A stretch of DNA of 56,152 nt from the NCBI GenBank assembly GCA_047921455.1, contig JBLRWC010000015.1:1-56152 (forward strand), given 5' to 3'. The stretch's first letter is position 1; each line of letters begins with the position of its first letter. Made by a program: the position numbers and the translations under genes. Origin of the DNA: XN24 sp047921455. Lineage in GTDB: Bacteria; Pseudomonadota; Gammaproteobacteria; Steroidobacterales; XN24. Below are positions 16,817 through 26,455 of the stretch, in pieces. Below the pieces are notes generated by a model, which did not search any database, had not been told where the DNA came from, and saw only the letters and a program-made list of their open reading frames with translations.

Positions 16817-18247
16817 TCAGGGGGCCACGACCGTAAGAATCTTCATGGTGTTGGTGCCGCCGGCGACACCCGCCGCGTGGCCCTCGGTGAGCAGCACGCG
16901 ATCGCCGACCGCCGCCAGGCCGCGCTCGATGAGCGCGCCGCAGAGCGCGCGGAAGCCGCTCCGCCCGGGATCGGCCAGGACGTCGAAACTCACCGGGTAG
17001 ACGCCGCGATACAAAGTGACCCGGCGGCGCGTGCTCTCGTTGCGACTGAAGGCATAGATGGGGATGCCGGACCGGATGCGCGACATCCACAGGGCGGTGC
17101 TGCCTGATTCCGTCAGCGCAACGATGGCCTTGACGTTCATGTGGTTGGCCGTATACATCGTCGCCATCGCGATGGCTTCGTCGGTGCGCTCGAAGACATC
17201 TTCCATGCGGTGATGCGAGATGGACGTGGCGCGCTGTTTCTCGGCCGATACACAGGCGCTCGCCATCGCTTCGACGGCCTTGAGCGGATGGCGCCCGACG
17301 GCCGTCTCGCCGGACAGCATCACGGCGTCCGTGCCGTCGATGACGGCGTTGGCGACGTCCGAGACCTCGGCCCGCGTCGGGATCGGTTCGTGGATCATGG
17401 ATTCCATCATCTGCGTGGCCGTAATGACGACCCGGTTCATGGCGCGCGCCACGCGGATGATGTTTTTCTGTACCCCGGGGACCTCGGCGAAGCCGATCTC
17501 GACGCCCAGGTCGCCGCGCGCCACCATCACAATATCGCTGACGCGAGCGATTTCCTCGATGCGGTCGACCGCCTCGGCCCGCTCGATCTTCGCGACCAGC
17601 AGCGCGCTGCCGCCGGCTTCCTGCAGCAAGCGGCGCGCTTCCGTCATGTCCGCCGCGCAGCGCGGGAAAGACACGGCGAGGAAGTCCAGCTCCAGCTCGG
17701 CCACCGTGCGGATGTCCTGGCGGTCCTTGTCAGTCAGCGCGCCCGCCGAGAGTCCGCCGCCCACCCGGTTGATGCCTTTGCCGTCGGACAAAATGCCGCC
17801 GACACGGACGCGGCATTCCACCCGGGAGCCGGTAACGCGCTCGACTTCCAGCATGATGGCGCCGTCGTTCAATACCAGCATGTCGCCCGGACTCACGTCC
17901 TGCGGCAGGGCCTTGTAGGCCACGCCCACCGCGTGCTGGTCGCCGCCATCGGCTGGCAACGCCGCATCCAGGGTGAATACCGCGCCGTCCGCCAGCTCGA
18001 CCGGACCGTTGGCGAAGCGTTCGACGCGGATCTTGGGGCCCTGCAGGTCGCCGAGGATGCCAATGTCCCGGCCGACGCGTTGCGCCGCCGCCCGGACCGC
18101 ATCGACCCTGCGGCGACGTTCGGCGGTGGCGCCGTGCGAAAAATTGATGCGCACGACATCCACGCCCGCGCGCAGCATGGCGTCGAGCACACCCGGCGGG
18201 TCAGTGGCGGGTCCGAGCGTCGCGACGATCCTGGTGCGCTTGGCCAC
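16817..18247 (-). CDS. pyk: Pyruvate kinase
   Basis: Converts PEP and ADP to pyruvate and ATP in lower glycolysis. The 476-residue product starts at a GTG and reads RTRIVATLGPATD, with the active-site RINFSHG, GDLQGPKIRVERF, the catalytic-Lys region LLVAKIERAEAVDRI, MVARGDLGVEIGF and ITATQMMESMI. It begins 6 bases after the pgk stop, last in tkt-gap-pgk-pyk. The aldolase gene that often ends this series is absent; a convergent transporter follows. Confidence 0.96.
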   Translation of the reverse strand: MAKRTRIVATLGPATDPPGVLDAMLRAGVDVVRINFSHGATAERRRRVDAVRAAAQRVGRDIGILGDLQGPKIRVERFANGPVELADGAVFTLDAALPADGGDQHAVGVAYKALPQDVSPGDMLVLNDGAIMLEVERVTGSRVECRVRVGGILSDGKGINRVGGGLSAGALTDKDRQDIRTVAELELDFLAVSFPRCAADMTEARRLLQEAGGSALLVAKIERAEAVDRIEEIARVSDIVMVARGDLGVEIGFAEVPGVQKNIIRVARAMNRVVITATQMMESMIHEPIPTRAEVSDVANAVIDGTDAVMLSGETAVGRHPLKAVEAMASACVSAEKQRATSISHHRMEDVFERTDEAIAMATMYTANHMNVKAIVALTESGSTALWMSRIRSGIPIYAFSRNESTRRRVTLYRGVYPVSFDVLADPGRSGFRALCGALIERGLAAVGDRVLLTEGHAAGVAGGTNTMKILTVVAP

Positions 18248-18253
18248 GTGGAG

Positions 18254-19432
18254 CTAGCCGCGCGCGCGCTGTTCGAGCATGGCGACCGCTGGCAGGGTCC
18301 GGCCCTCGAGGAATTCAAGGAATGCCCCACCGCCCGTCGAGATGTAGGAAACCTGCTCGCTGAGACCGAAGGCATCGAGCGCCGCGAGGGTATCGCCCCC
18401 GCCTGCGATCGAAAATGCTTCGCTGGCCGCGACGGCCTCGGCCAGCGCCCGGGTGCCCCGCGCAAAGCGCGTGTCCTCGAACACGCCGACCGGGCCGTTC
18501 CAAAGGATCGTGCCGGCGCGCGCGATGATTTCCGCGTAGGCCGCCGACGTGGCGGGCCCGACGTCGAGGATAAGCTCCCCGCCGCCGACCTCGGCGACCG
18601 GCACCTGCCGCGCGGCGTGCTCCGGCTCGAGCCCGGCGGCGACCACCACGTCGCTGGGCAGCGGGATCGCCGCGCCGCGCGCCTCGGCCTTGGCCACCAG
18701 GGCCCGCGTCTCGTCGAGCAGGTCCGGCTCGTACAGCGACTTCCCGACCGGGTGGCCGGCCGCCGCGATGAAGTTATTGGCGATGCCACCGCCGACGATC
18801 AGCTGGTCGACCCGCTCGAGCAAGGTGTGCAGCACGCCGAGCTTGGTGGACACCTTGGAGCCGCCGACGATCGCGACCAGCGGCCGCGCCGGCGCGTGCA
18901 GCGCCTTGCCGAGCGCCTCGAGTTCCGCCACCAGCAACGGACCGGCGCAGGCCAGCGGCGCGAAGCGCGCGACGCCATGGGTGCTGGCCTGGGCGCGATG
19001 CGCCGTGCCGAAGGCGTCCATCACGAACACATCGCACAGGGCCGCCATGCGCTTCGCCAGCCCCTCGTCGTCCTGCTTCTCGCCGCGGTTGAAGCGCACG
19101 TTCTCGCACAACACGATCTCGCCCGGCTCAATTTCGACGCCGTCGAGCCAGTCGCGCTCCAGCCGCACCGGCTGTCCCAGCAGTTCCGACAGGTGCTCGG
19201 CTACCGGCGCGAGTGAAAAATGCGCATCGTATTCGCCTTCCTTCGGCCGGCCGAGATGCGACATGAGCATGACCGCGGCGCCCTGCTCGACCGCCAGGCG
19301 AATGGTCGGCAGCGCCGCCCGGATGCGCGCGTCGCTGCTGACCTTGCCGTTTTCGACCGGGACGTTGAGATCCTCCCGGACCAGGACGCGCTGGCCGGCG
19401 AGCTCCAGGTCCTGCATGCGGATGACGTCCAT
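18254..19432 (-). CDS. pgk: Phosphoglycerate kinase
   Basis: Transfers phosphate from 1,3-bisphosphoglycerate to ADP, or runs in reverse in gluconeogenesis or carbon fixation. The 392-residue product starts MDVIRMQDLELAGQRVLVRE at the ATG 19430-19432 and shows the substrate basic patch MSHLGRPKEG, the hinge and nucleotide-binding GGSKVSTKLGV, LWNGPVGVFED and AGGGDTLAAL. The frame is open 22 codons upstream into gap but lacks similarity. Eight bases separate it from gap. Confidence 0.96.
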   Translation of the reverse strand: MDVIRMQDLELAGQRVLVREDLNVPVENGKVSSDARIRAALPTIRLAVEQGAAVMLMSHLGRPKEGEYDAHFSLAPVAEHLSELLGQPVRLERDWLDGVEIEPGEIVLCENVRFNRGEKQDDEGLAKRMAALCDVFVMDAFGTAHRAQASTHGVARFAPLACAGPLLVAELEALGKALHAPARPLVAIVGGSKVSTKLGVLHTLLERVDQLIVGGGIANNFIAAAGHPVGKSLYEPDLLDETRALVAKAEARGAAIPLPSDVVVAAGLEPEHAARQVPVAEVGGGELILDVGPATSAAYAEIIARAGTILWNGPVGVFEDTRFARGTRALAEAVAASEAFSIAGGGDTLAALDAFGLSEQVSYISTGGGAFLEFLEGRTLPAVAMLEQRARG

Positions 19433-19440
19433 GGCCAACC

Positions 19441-20454
19441 TTACTTCGCGTTCATCAACGCGATCGTCACATCCAGCATGCGGTTCGAGAAGCCCCACTC
19501 GTTGTCGTACCAGGCGCAGACCTTGACCAGGCGACTGCCCACGACGCGCGTCAGCGAAGATTCATAGACCGAGGACCGCGGGTCGTGATTGAAATCGATC
19601 GACACCAGCGGCTCGCGGTTGAAGCCGAGAATATTCTTCAACCGTCCCGTCGAAGCTTCTTCCAGGACCCGGTCGATCTCTTCCTTGCTGGTGTCGCGCG
19701 CGGCCTGGAACGTCAGGTCGACCATCGAGACGTTGATGGTCGGCACGCGGATCGCGAATCCATCGAGCTTGCCGGCCAATTCCGGCAACACCAGGCCCAC
19801 GGCTGCGGCGGCGCCGGTATTGGTCGGGATCATGGACATTGCGGCGGCGCGGGCGCGGCGCAGATCGGAATGATAAACGTCGGTCAGCACCTGGTCGTTG
19901 GTATAGGCGTGGATGGTGGTCATCAGGCCCTGCGTGACGCCGATCTCCTGGTGCAGCGGCTGCACCAGCGGGGCCAGGCAGTTGGTGGTGCAGGAGGCAT
20001 TCGAGATGACTTCGTGGCTCGCCTTGAGGGTGTCGTGATTCACGCCGTAGACGATGGTCGCGTCGACGTCCTTGCCGCCGGGCGCCGAAATGATGACTTT
20101 CTTCGCGCCGGCCTGCAGGTGGGCGGCGGCCTTTTCCTTCTTGGTGAACAGGCCGGTGCACTCGAGCACCACGTCGACGCCAAGTTCCTTCCAGGGCAGA
20201 TCGGCGGGGTTGCGCTCGGCCAGCACCCGGATGCGATCCCCGTTGACGACCAGGCTGTCGCCGTCCACCTCGACCTGGCCGTTGAACTTGCCATGCGCGG
20301 TGTCGTAACGCGTCAGGTGGGCATTGGTGCTCGCGTCGCCGAGATCATTCAGCGCCACGATATTGATCTCGTCCGTGCGGCCGTGCTCGTACAGCGCCCG
20401 CAGGATATTTCTGCCGATACGGCCGTAGCCGTTGATGCCAACCTTGATCGCCAT
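19441..20454 (-). CDS. gap: Glyceraldehyde-3-phosphate dehydrogenase, type I
   Basis: NAD(P)-dependent oxidation and phosphorylation of glyceraldehyde 3-phosphate. The 337-residue product shows the Rossmann start KVGINGYGRIGRNILRAL and the catalytic SNASCTTNCLAPL with nucleophile Cys155, then MTTIHAYTNDQVLTD. The coenzyme-binding NDLGD favours NAD. Gene order tkt-gap-pgk-pyk is shared with many autotrophic and methylotrophic proteobacteria, where these genes can also serve the Calvin cycle; no RuBisCO or phosphoribulokinase is seen here. Confidence 0.97.
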   Translation of the reverse strand: MAIKVGINGYGRIGRNILRALYEHGRTDEINIVALNDLGDASTNAHLTRYDTAHGKFNGQVEVDGDSLVVNGDRIRVLAERNPADLPWKELGVDVVLECTGLFTKKEKAAAHLQAGAKKVIISAPGGKDVDATIVYGVNHDTLKASHEVISNASCTTNCLAPLVQPLHQEIGVTQGLMTTIHAYTNDQVLTDVYHSDLRRARAAAMSMIPTNTGAAAAVGLVLPELAGKLDGFAIRVPTINVSMVDLTFQAARDTSKEEIDRVLEEASTGRLKNILGFNREPLVSIDFNHDPRSSVYESSLTRVVGSRLVKVCAWYDNEWGFSNRMLDVTIALMNAK

Positions 20455-20514
20455 TGTCGTTCTCCTTGACTGCCGCGCCCTGCCCTTGTCGCGGGGCGCA
20501 AAATGAAACCGGAA

Positions 20515-22509
20515 CTAGAGTAACGCCTTGAGCCGCGCGGCCACGGCCGCGGGCGTGAAACCGAAATGTTCGAACAATTGCGGCGCCGGTGCGGAGGCGC
20601 CGAACTGCTCGATGCCCACGACTGCGCCGGCCGTGCCGACCAGCGGGTACCAACTGTCCGGCACGCCCGCCTCGACCGCGAGCCGCACCGTGATGGCGGG
20701 CGGCAGCACGGCGTCGCGCCAGGCCGCGTCCTGGGCGCGGAAGGCCTCGATGCAGGGCATCGACACCACGCGCACCGCGAGGCCATCATCGGCCAGCAGC
20801 GCCGCCGCCTTCATTGCCAGGTCAACCTCGGAGCCGGTCGCAATCAGCACGGCCGCCGGCTCGCCCTCGGGCTCATGCAGCACGTAACCGCCGCGCCGGA
20901 TCGCCGCCAGCTGCGCGGCGTCGCGCGGCTGCGCCGGAAGATTCTGGCGCGACAGGGCGAGCACCGTCGGCGTCGCCGTGCTTTCGAGCGCGTCGCGCCA
21001 GGCGACCGCCGTCTCCGCCACATCGCAGGGTCGCCAGACGCGCAGGTTTGGAATCAGCCGCAGGCTGGCGCAGTGCTCGATGGGCTGGTGGGTGGGTCCG
21101 TCCTCGCCCAGGCCGATCGAATCATGCGTGTAGACCAGCGTCACCGGCTGGTGCATCAGCGCCGCCATGCGCACCGCGTTGCGCGCGTAGTCCGAAAACA
21201 CCAGGAAGGTGCCGCCATAGGGCTTCACGCCGCCGTGCAGGGCCATGCCATTCATAATCGCCGTCATGCCGAACTCGCGCACGCCATAGTGGAGATAGTT
21301 GCCGTTGAAATCGCCGGCGCCGATCCGGACGCTGCCCTTGAAAAAGGTATTGTTGGAGCCGCTCAGGTCGGCCGAGCCGCCGAGCAGTTCCGGTAACAGG
21401 GGGCCAAAGCTGTTGAGCGACAGTTCCGAGGCCTTGCGGGTCGCAACGTTGCCGGCGCCCGCGGCCAGCTCCGCCACCACCTTGTCGGCCGACTGCGCCC
21501 AGTCCGCGGGCAATTCCCCGGCCAGGCGCCGCTGCAATTCGGCGTGCTCGGTGGGATATTCCTTTGCGTATTCCGCCAGCAGGCGCGCCCAGTCCGCCTG
21601 GCGGGCCGCGCCGCGCTCATGCGCATCCCAGCCGGCGCGAATCTCCTCGGGAATTTCGAACGGCGCGTGTGGCCAGCCGATGTTTTCGCGGGTGCGGGCG
21701 ACCTCGTCTGCGCCAAGCGCCGCGCCGTGCGTCGCCTCGGTGCCCTGCTTGTTGGGCGCACCCCAGCCAATGATCGTGCGGCAGCAGATCAGCGTCGGCC
21801 GGCCGGTTTCGGCGCGCGCCGCCTCGATGGCGGCCTTGATGGCCTCGGGATCATGGCCGTCCACACCGGGCACGACATGCCAGCCGTAGGCGGCAAAGCG
21901 CGCCGGCGTGTCATCCGTGAACCAGCCCTCGACCTCGCCGTCGATAGAAATGCCATTGTCGTCGTAAAACACCACGAGCTTGCCCAGGCCGAGCGTCCCG
22001 GCCAGCGAACACGCCTCGTGCGAAACGCCCTCCATCAGGCAGCCGTCGCCCGTGAACACCCAGGTGTAATGGTTCACGACCTCGAAACCGGGCCGGTTGT
22101 AGCGCGCCGCCAGCACGCGCTCGGCGATCGCCATGCCGACGGCATTGGCGAGACCCTGGCCCAGCGGACCGGTCGTCGTCTCGATGCCGAGCTCCGGCTC
22201 ATGCTCGGGGTGACCCGCGGTGCGGGCGCCGAATTGCCGGAAATTGCGAATCTCGTCCATGGCCAGCGGGTAACCGGAAAGATGCAGCAAGGAGTACAGC
22301 AACATCGAGCCGTGCCCGTTCGACACCACGAAGCGATCACGATCCGGCCACTGGGGATCGGCGGGGTTGTGGCGGAGAAAATCGTTCCAGAGGACTTCGG
22401 CAATATCCGCCATGCCCATCGGCATGCCGGGATGACCCGAATTTGCTTGCTGAACTGCGTCCATGCTCAACGCCCGGATGGCGTTGGCGAGCTCTCTGCG
22501 CAAGGGCAT
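20515..22509 (-). CDS. tkt: Transketolase
   Basis: TPP-dependent transfer of two-carbon ketol units between sugar phosphates (pentose phosphate pathway or Calvin cycle). The 664-residue product starts MPLRRELANAIRALSMDAVQ at the ATG 22507-22509, with GGAG six bases upstream. Seen are NSGHPGMPMGMADI, GDGCLMEGVSHEACSLAG with DDNGISIDG (TPP/Mg2+ site), and the pyrimidine domain THDSIGLGEDGPTHQPIEH. The reading frame stays open for about 580 more codons, but that stretch is antisense to metK and ahcY and is not part of the protein. Confidence 0.96.
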   Translation of the reverse strand: MPLRRELANAIRALSMDAVQQANSGHPGMPMGMADIAEVLWNDFLRHNPADPQWPDRDRFVVSNGHGSMLLYSLLHLSGYPLAMDEIRNFRQFGARTAGHPEHEPELGIETTTGPLGQGLANAVGMAIAERVLAARYNRPGFEVVNHYTWVFTGDGCLMEGVSHEACSLAGTLGLGKLVVFYDDNGISIDGEVEGWFTDDTPARFAAYGWHVVPGVDGHDPEAIKAAIEAARAETGRPTLICCRTIIGWGAPNKQGTEATHGAALGADEVARTRENIGWPHAPFEIPEEIRAGWDAHERGAARQADWARLLAEYAKEYPTEHAELQRRLAGELPADWAQSADKVVAELAAGAGNVATRKASELSLNSFGPLLPELLGGSADLSGSNNTFFKGSVRIGAGDFNGNYLHYGVREFGMTAIMNGMALHGGVKPYGGTFLVFSDYARNAVRMAALMHQPVTLVYTHDSIGLGEDGPTHQPIEHCASLRLIPNLRVWRPCDVAETAVAWRDALESTATPTVLALSRQNLPAQPRDAAQLAAIRRGGYVLHEPEGEPAAVLIATGSEVDLAMKAAALLADDGLAVRVVSMPCIEAFRAQDAAWRDAVLPPAITVRLAVEAGVPDSWYPLVGTAGAVVGIEQFGASAPAPQLFEHFGFTPAAVAARLKALL

Positions 22510-22638
22510 CTCGACTCCGGAAATTCGCGTGGCAGGTAAACGCTGCATGTTCGCGCAATCGGCCGGCAGCGGCAAGTCCGCGCCGCCCGACGCCGCGGCC
22601 CGCCGGCCGCGAACTAGGCCCCCGCTGCGCCTAATCGT

Positions 22639-22644
22639 TATACT
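22639..22644 (+). promoter_or_regulatory. Possible -10 box of metK
   Basis: TATACT, 36 bases before the metK ATG in the 171-base divergent spacer between tkt and metK. The -35 position is GC-rich and unconvincing. I see no SAM-type riboswitch in this leader, which is too short after this box to hold one. Confidence 0.27.
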
Positions 22645-22680
22645 AGCGGCCTTTTTCAGCCCATCTATGGAATCCAGCGC

Positions 22681-23835
22681 ATGGCCAACGACTTTCTTTT
22701 CACCTCGGAATCCGTCTCTGAAGGTCACCCGGACAAAATCGCCGACCAGGTCTCCGACGCGGTACTCGACGCCATCCTGGCCGAGGATCCGCGGGCGCGC
22801 GTCGCCGTCGAGACCATGGTCAAGACGGGCATGGCCATCATCGCCGGCGAAGTGACGACCAGCGCCTGGGTGGATCTCGAGGAGATCACGCGCCGGACCA
22901 TCCTCGACATCGGTTACGACAGCTCCGACCTCGGCTTTGACGGCGCCACCTGCGCCGTACTGAACGCCATCGGCAAGCAATCTCCGGATATCGCGCAGGG
23001 CGTGGACCGGACCGACCCCCGCTCCCAGGGCGCGGGCGACCAGGGCCTGATGTTCGGCTACGCCACCAACGAGACCGATTCGCTCATGCCGGCGCCCATC
23101 TACTACGCTCACAAGCTGGTCGAACGCCAGTCCATCGAGCGCAAGAACGGCACGCTGCCCTGGCTGCGCCCGGACGCCAAGAGCCAGATCACCTTCCGCT
23201 ACCAGGACAACCGCCCCGTCGGCATCGAGGCGATCGTGTTGTCCACGCAGCACGCCCCGGACATCGGCCAGAAGGAACTCGAGGAAGCGGTCATGGAAGT
23301 CATCATCCAGCCGGTGATCCCCGCCGAGTGGCTGGCCTCCTGCAAACGCTTCCACATCAACCCGACCGGCGCTTTCGTCATCGGCGGCCCGCTGGGCGAC
23401 TGCGGCCTGACGGGGCGCAAGATCATCGTCGACACCTATGGCGGCATGGCACGCCATGGCGGCGGCGCGTTTTCCGGCAAGGATCCTTCCAAGGTGGATC
23501 GTTCGGCCACTTACGCGGCGCGCTGGGTGGCGAAAAACATCGTCGCGGCCGGCCTGGCAGAACGCTGCGAAATCCAGGTCTCCTACGCCATCGGCGTGGC
23601 CGAGCCGACCTCGATCACGCTCGAAACCTTCGGCACCGGAAAAGTGTCCAACCAGCGCCTGACCGAACTGGTGCGCAAGCATTTCGACCTTACCCCCTAC
23701 GGCATCATCCAGGAGCTCGACCTGATCAGGCCGATCTACCAGGCGACCGCCGCTTACGGGCATTTTGGCCGCGACAACCCGGCCTTCAGCTGGGAAAACA
23801 CGAACAAAGCGGACTTGCTGCGAAACGAAGCCTGA
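22681..23835 (+). CDS. metK: S-adenosylmethionine synthase
   Basis: Makes S-adenosylmethionine from methionine and ATP. The 384-residue product shows FTSESVSEGHPDKIADQVSD at the N terminus, GAGDQGLMFGYATNET, and the P-loop-like GGGAFSGKDPSKVDRS. It is followed 54 bases later by ahcY, so synthesis of SAM and removal of SAH are probably co-transcribed. Confidence 0.97.
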   Translation: MANDFLFTSESVSEGHPDKIADQVSDAVLDAILAEDPRARVAVETMVKTGMAIIAGEVTTSAWVDLEEITRRTILDIGYDSSDLGFDGATCAVLNAIGKQSPDIAQGVDRTDPRSQGAGDQGLMFGYATNETDSLMPAPIYYAHKLVERQSIERKNGTLPWLRPDAKSQITFRYQDNRPVGIEAIVLSTQHAPDIGQKELEEAVMEVIIQPVIPAEWLASCKRFHINPTGAFVIGGPLGDCGLTGRKIIVDTYGGMARHGGGAFSGKDPSKVDRSATYAARWVAKNIVAAGLAERCEIQVSYAIGVAEPTSITLETFGTGKVSNQRLTELVRKHFDLTPYGIIQELDLIRPIYQATAAYGHFGRDNPAFSWENTNKADLLRNEA

Positions 23836-23889
23836 GTTTGCAACGAAAGCACCCTCACAGACGCAGCATCCCGTAGATATGGAGAAGAC

Positions 23890-25308
23890 ATGAACAGCCA
23901 GACAGCAGCATCCCTCGAGCCCGACTACCTTGTGGCGGACATCGGCCTCGCCGCCTGGGGCCGCAAGGAAATCGCCATCGCCGAAACCGAGATGCCGGGC
24001 CTGATGGCGCTGCGCGAAAAATACGGCAAGGACAAGCCACTGCGCGGGGCCCGGATCGCGGGCAGCCTGCACATGACCATCCAGACGGCCGTGCTGATCG
24101 AGACGCTGGTGGAACTCGGCGCCGAGGTGCGCTGGGCCTCCTGCAACATCTACTCCACCCAGGACCACGCCGCCGCGGCGATCGCTGCAACCGGTGTGCC
24201 GGTGTTCGCCTTCAAGGGTGAGACGCTGGACGAATACTGGGACTTCACCCACCGGATTCTCGAGTGGAGCGACGGCGGCCTGCCGAACATGATCCTCGAC
24301 GACGGCGGCGATGCGACCCTGGCCGTGACCCTCGGCGCTCGTGCCGAACAGGACCCCACGCTGCTCGACAACCCGGGCAGCGAGGAAGAGATCGCGTTAT
24401 TCAAGGCGCTCAAGCAGCGCATCGAGGCGCGCCCGGGCTGGTACGCCAAGGCGCAGCAAAGCATTCGCGGCGTCACGGAAGAAACCACCACCGGGGTGCA
24501 CCGCCTCTACCAGATGGAAACGGAGGGGCGCCTGCCCTTCCCGGCCATCAACGTCAACGATTCGGTCACCAAGAGCAAGTTCGACAACCTGTACGGCTGC
24601 CGCGAATCACTGGTGGACGGCATCAAGCGCGCCACCGACGTCATGATCGCCGGCAAGATCGCGCTGGTGGCGGGCTACGGCGATGTCGGCAAGGGCTGCG
24701 CGCAATCCTTGCGGGGCCTCGGCGCGACCGTGTGGGTCACCGAGATCGACCCGATCTGCGCCTTGCAGGCCAGCATGGAAGGTTATCGCGTCGTGACCCT
24801 GGATGATGTCGCCGACAAGGTGGACATTTTCGTCACCGCCACCGGCAACTACCACGTCATCACTCGCGAGCACATGGCGCGGATGAAGAACCAGGCCATC
24901 GTCTGCAACATCGGCCATTTCGATAACGAGATCGACGTCGCCGGACTGAAGCAGTACGAGTGGGACAACATCAAGCCGCAGGTGGATCACGTCATCTTCC
25001 CCGACGGCAAGCGCATCATCCTGCTGGCCGAGGGCCGCCTCGTGAACCTCGGTTGCGCCCACGGCCACCCGAGCTTCGTCATGTCGGCCAGCTTCACCAA
25101 CCAGGTGCTGGCCCAGATCGAGCTGCACACCAACGACGGCCAGTACGCCAACAAGGTCTACGTGCTGCCGAAGCATCTCGACGAGGAGGTCGCGCGTTTG
25201 CACCTCGAGCGGATCGGCGCGCAGCTGACCACGCTCAGGCCGGACCAGGCGAAATACATCGGCGTGGACGCGGCCGGCCCCTACAAGCCGGATCATTACC
25301 GCTACTGA
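23890..25308 (+). CDS. ahcY: Adenosylhomocysteinase (SAH hydrolase)
   Basis: Reversibly hydrolyses S-adenosylhomocysteine to adenosine and homocysteine with a bound NAD, relieving product inhibition of methyltransferases. The 472-residue product shows ASCNIYSTQDHAAAAIAATG, the NAD-binding VAGYGDVGKGCAQSLRGLGA, CNIGHFDNEID and the C-terminal DQAKYIGVDAAGPYKPDHYRY. GGAG lies about 6 bases before the ATG. The 54-base spacer after metK is too short and lacks the motifs of a SAH riboswitch. Convergent gnnB ends 36 bases downstream; a GGGCGC/GCGCCC hairpin near 25317-25331 lacks a T-run. Confidence 0.97.
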   Translation: MNSQTAASLEPDYLVADIGLAAWGRKEIAIAETEMPGLMALREKYGKDKPLRGARIAGSLHMTIQTAVLIETLVELGAEVRWASCNIYSTQDHAAAAIAATGVPVFAFKGETLDEYWDFTHRILEWSDGGLPNMILDDGGDATLAVTLGARAEQDPTLLDNPGSEEEIALFKALKQRIEARPGWYAKAQQSIRGVTEETTTGVHRLYQMETEGRLPFPAINVNDSVTKSKFDNLYGCRESLVDGIKRATDVMIAGKIALVAGYGDVGKGCAQSLRGLGATVWVTEIDPICALQASMEGYRVVTLDDVADKVDIFVTATGNYHVITREHMARMKNQAIVCNIGHFDNEIDVAGLKQYEWDNIKPQVDHVIFPDGKRIILLAEGRLVNLGCAHGHPSFVMSASFTNQVLAQIELHTNDGQYANKVYVLPKHLDEEVARLHLERIGAQLTTLRPDQAKYIGVDAAGPYKPDHYRY

Positions 25309-25344
25309 GCCGACGGGGGCGCCGCGCGCCCACGCGCGCGAGCT

Positions 25345-26445
25345 TCAGCCGTCGACCGCCTGCGCCAGCGCGGCGGCGACGGCCTGGACCTCGTCGTCCC
25401 GAAGTTCCGGGTAAACCGGCAGCGACAGGCAACGCCGCGCGGCGTCCTCGGCTACCGGCAGGGGTTGCGCGGGCGCAAAGGGGGCGAACGCGGGTTGCTG
25501 GTGCAATGCCCGCGGATAAAACAGTGCGTTGCCGATGCCGGCGCCACGCAGCTTCTCCGCCACCGCATCGCGCTGGTCGACGAGCACGGTGTAATGATGG
25601 AACACGTGGACGCGACCCGGCGCCGTAGCCGGACGCTGCAGGGGCAGTCCCTCGAGCAGCGCATCGTAACGCGCCGCAATCCGCCGGCGGCCCTCGTTCC
25701 ACGCATCGATGTGGCGCAGCTTGATCAACAGGGCGACGGCCTGGAAGGTATCCAGCCGGCTGTTGAAGCCAGGCTCGAGGTATTCCTGCGGGGCGCCGAC
25801 GCCATGGTTGGCGAGTCGGCGCACGGCTGCCGCCATCTCGTCCGAATCGGTCACCACCAGGCCGCCGTCACCGCAGCCGCCGAGGTTCTTGGTCGGGTAG
25901 AAGCTGAACGTGCCGGCCTGGCCGAAAGCCCCGGTAGCCACCCCGTTTAGCGAAGCGCCAAAGGACTGGGCGCAATCTTCGATCACCGCCAGCCCCTCGC
26001 GCTCAGCCAGCGCCAGCAATGCCGGCATCTCCGCCGCCTGGCCAAACAGGTGTACCGGCAGCAAGGCGCGGGTGTGCGGCGTGAGCGCCTGCTCGACCGA
26101 GTGTGGATCGATGTTGAGTGTGACCGGGTCGATGTCGGCAAACACCGGCCGGGCGCCCGCCTGGCAGATCGCGCCGGCGGTGGCGGCGAACGTGAACGGG
26201 CTGGTGATGACCTCGTCGCCGGGCCCGACGCCGGCGGCCCGCAAGGCGAGATGGATCGCATCGGTGCCCGATGCCACGGCGACGCCATGCGCGACGCCGA
26301 TGCGCGCAGCCATCTCCGCCTCGAGTTCCTTCACCTCGACGCCGCCGATGAACCTGGCCCCGGCGATCACGTCCTTGATGCCCGCCAGGAGTTCCGCCTC
26401 GATCGCGGCATGCTGCCGGCCGAGGTCGATCATTGGAACATGCAT
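25345..26445 (-). CDS. gnnB: UDP-3-keto-GlcNAc aminotransferase, DegT/DnrJ/EryC1 family (GnnB-like)
   Basis: PLP enzyme predicted to aminate the 3-keto sugar nucleotide made by GnnA, giving UDP-GlcNAc3N for lipid A. The 366-residue product shows SGTDAIHLALRAAGVGPGDE, ITSPFTFAATAGAI, VIEDCAQSFGAS and the PLP-lysine block FSFYPTKNLGGCGDGG. The ATG at 26443-26445 lies 10 bases after the gnnA stop; an in-frame TTG at 26466 would overlap gnnA. The family also serves O-antigen sugars (WbpE, QdtB types), so GnnB is chosen from the lpxA-gnnA context. Confidence 0.82.
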   Translation of the reverse strand: MHVPMIDLGRQHAAIEAELLAGIKDVIAGARFIGGVEVKELEAEMAARIGVAHGVAVASGTDAIHLALRAAGVGPGDEVITSPFTFAATAGAICQAGARPVFADIDPVTLNIDPHSVEQALTPHTRALLPVHLFGQAAEMPALLALAEREGLAVIEDCAQSFGASLNGVATGAFGQAGTFSFYPTKNLGGCGDGGLVVTDSDEMAAAVRRLANHGVGAPQEYLEPGFNSRLDTFQAVALLIKLRHIDAWNEGRRRIAARYDALLEGLPLQRPATAPGRVHVFHHYTVLVDQRDAVAEKLRGAGIGNALFYPRALHQQPAFAPFAPAQPLPVAEDAARRCLSLPVYPELRDDEVQAVAAALAQAVDG

Positions 26446-26455
26446 CGAAACAGGT

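Noticed and set aside
17141..19216. A 691-codon plus-strand frame
   Set aside because: It is antisense to pyk and pgk, both of which have clear motifs; no plausible domain is seen.
22510..22680. A SAM riboswitch before metK
   Set aside because: I find no SAM-I, SAM-II or SAM_V-like core; the likely leader after the -10 box is about 30 bases.
23836..23889. A SAH riboswitch before ahcY
   Set aside because: The spacer is only 54 bases and lacks the conserved SAH-element segments.
22510..24252. A minus-strand frame that would extend transketolase by about 580 N-terminal residues
   Set aside because: It is antisense to metK and the start of ahcY, has no domain likeness, and transketolase similarity with a good ribosome site starts at 22509.
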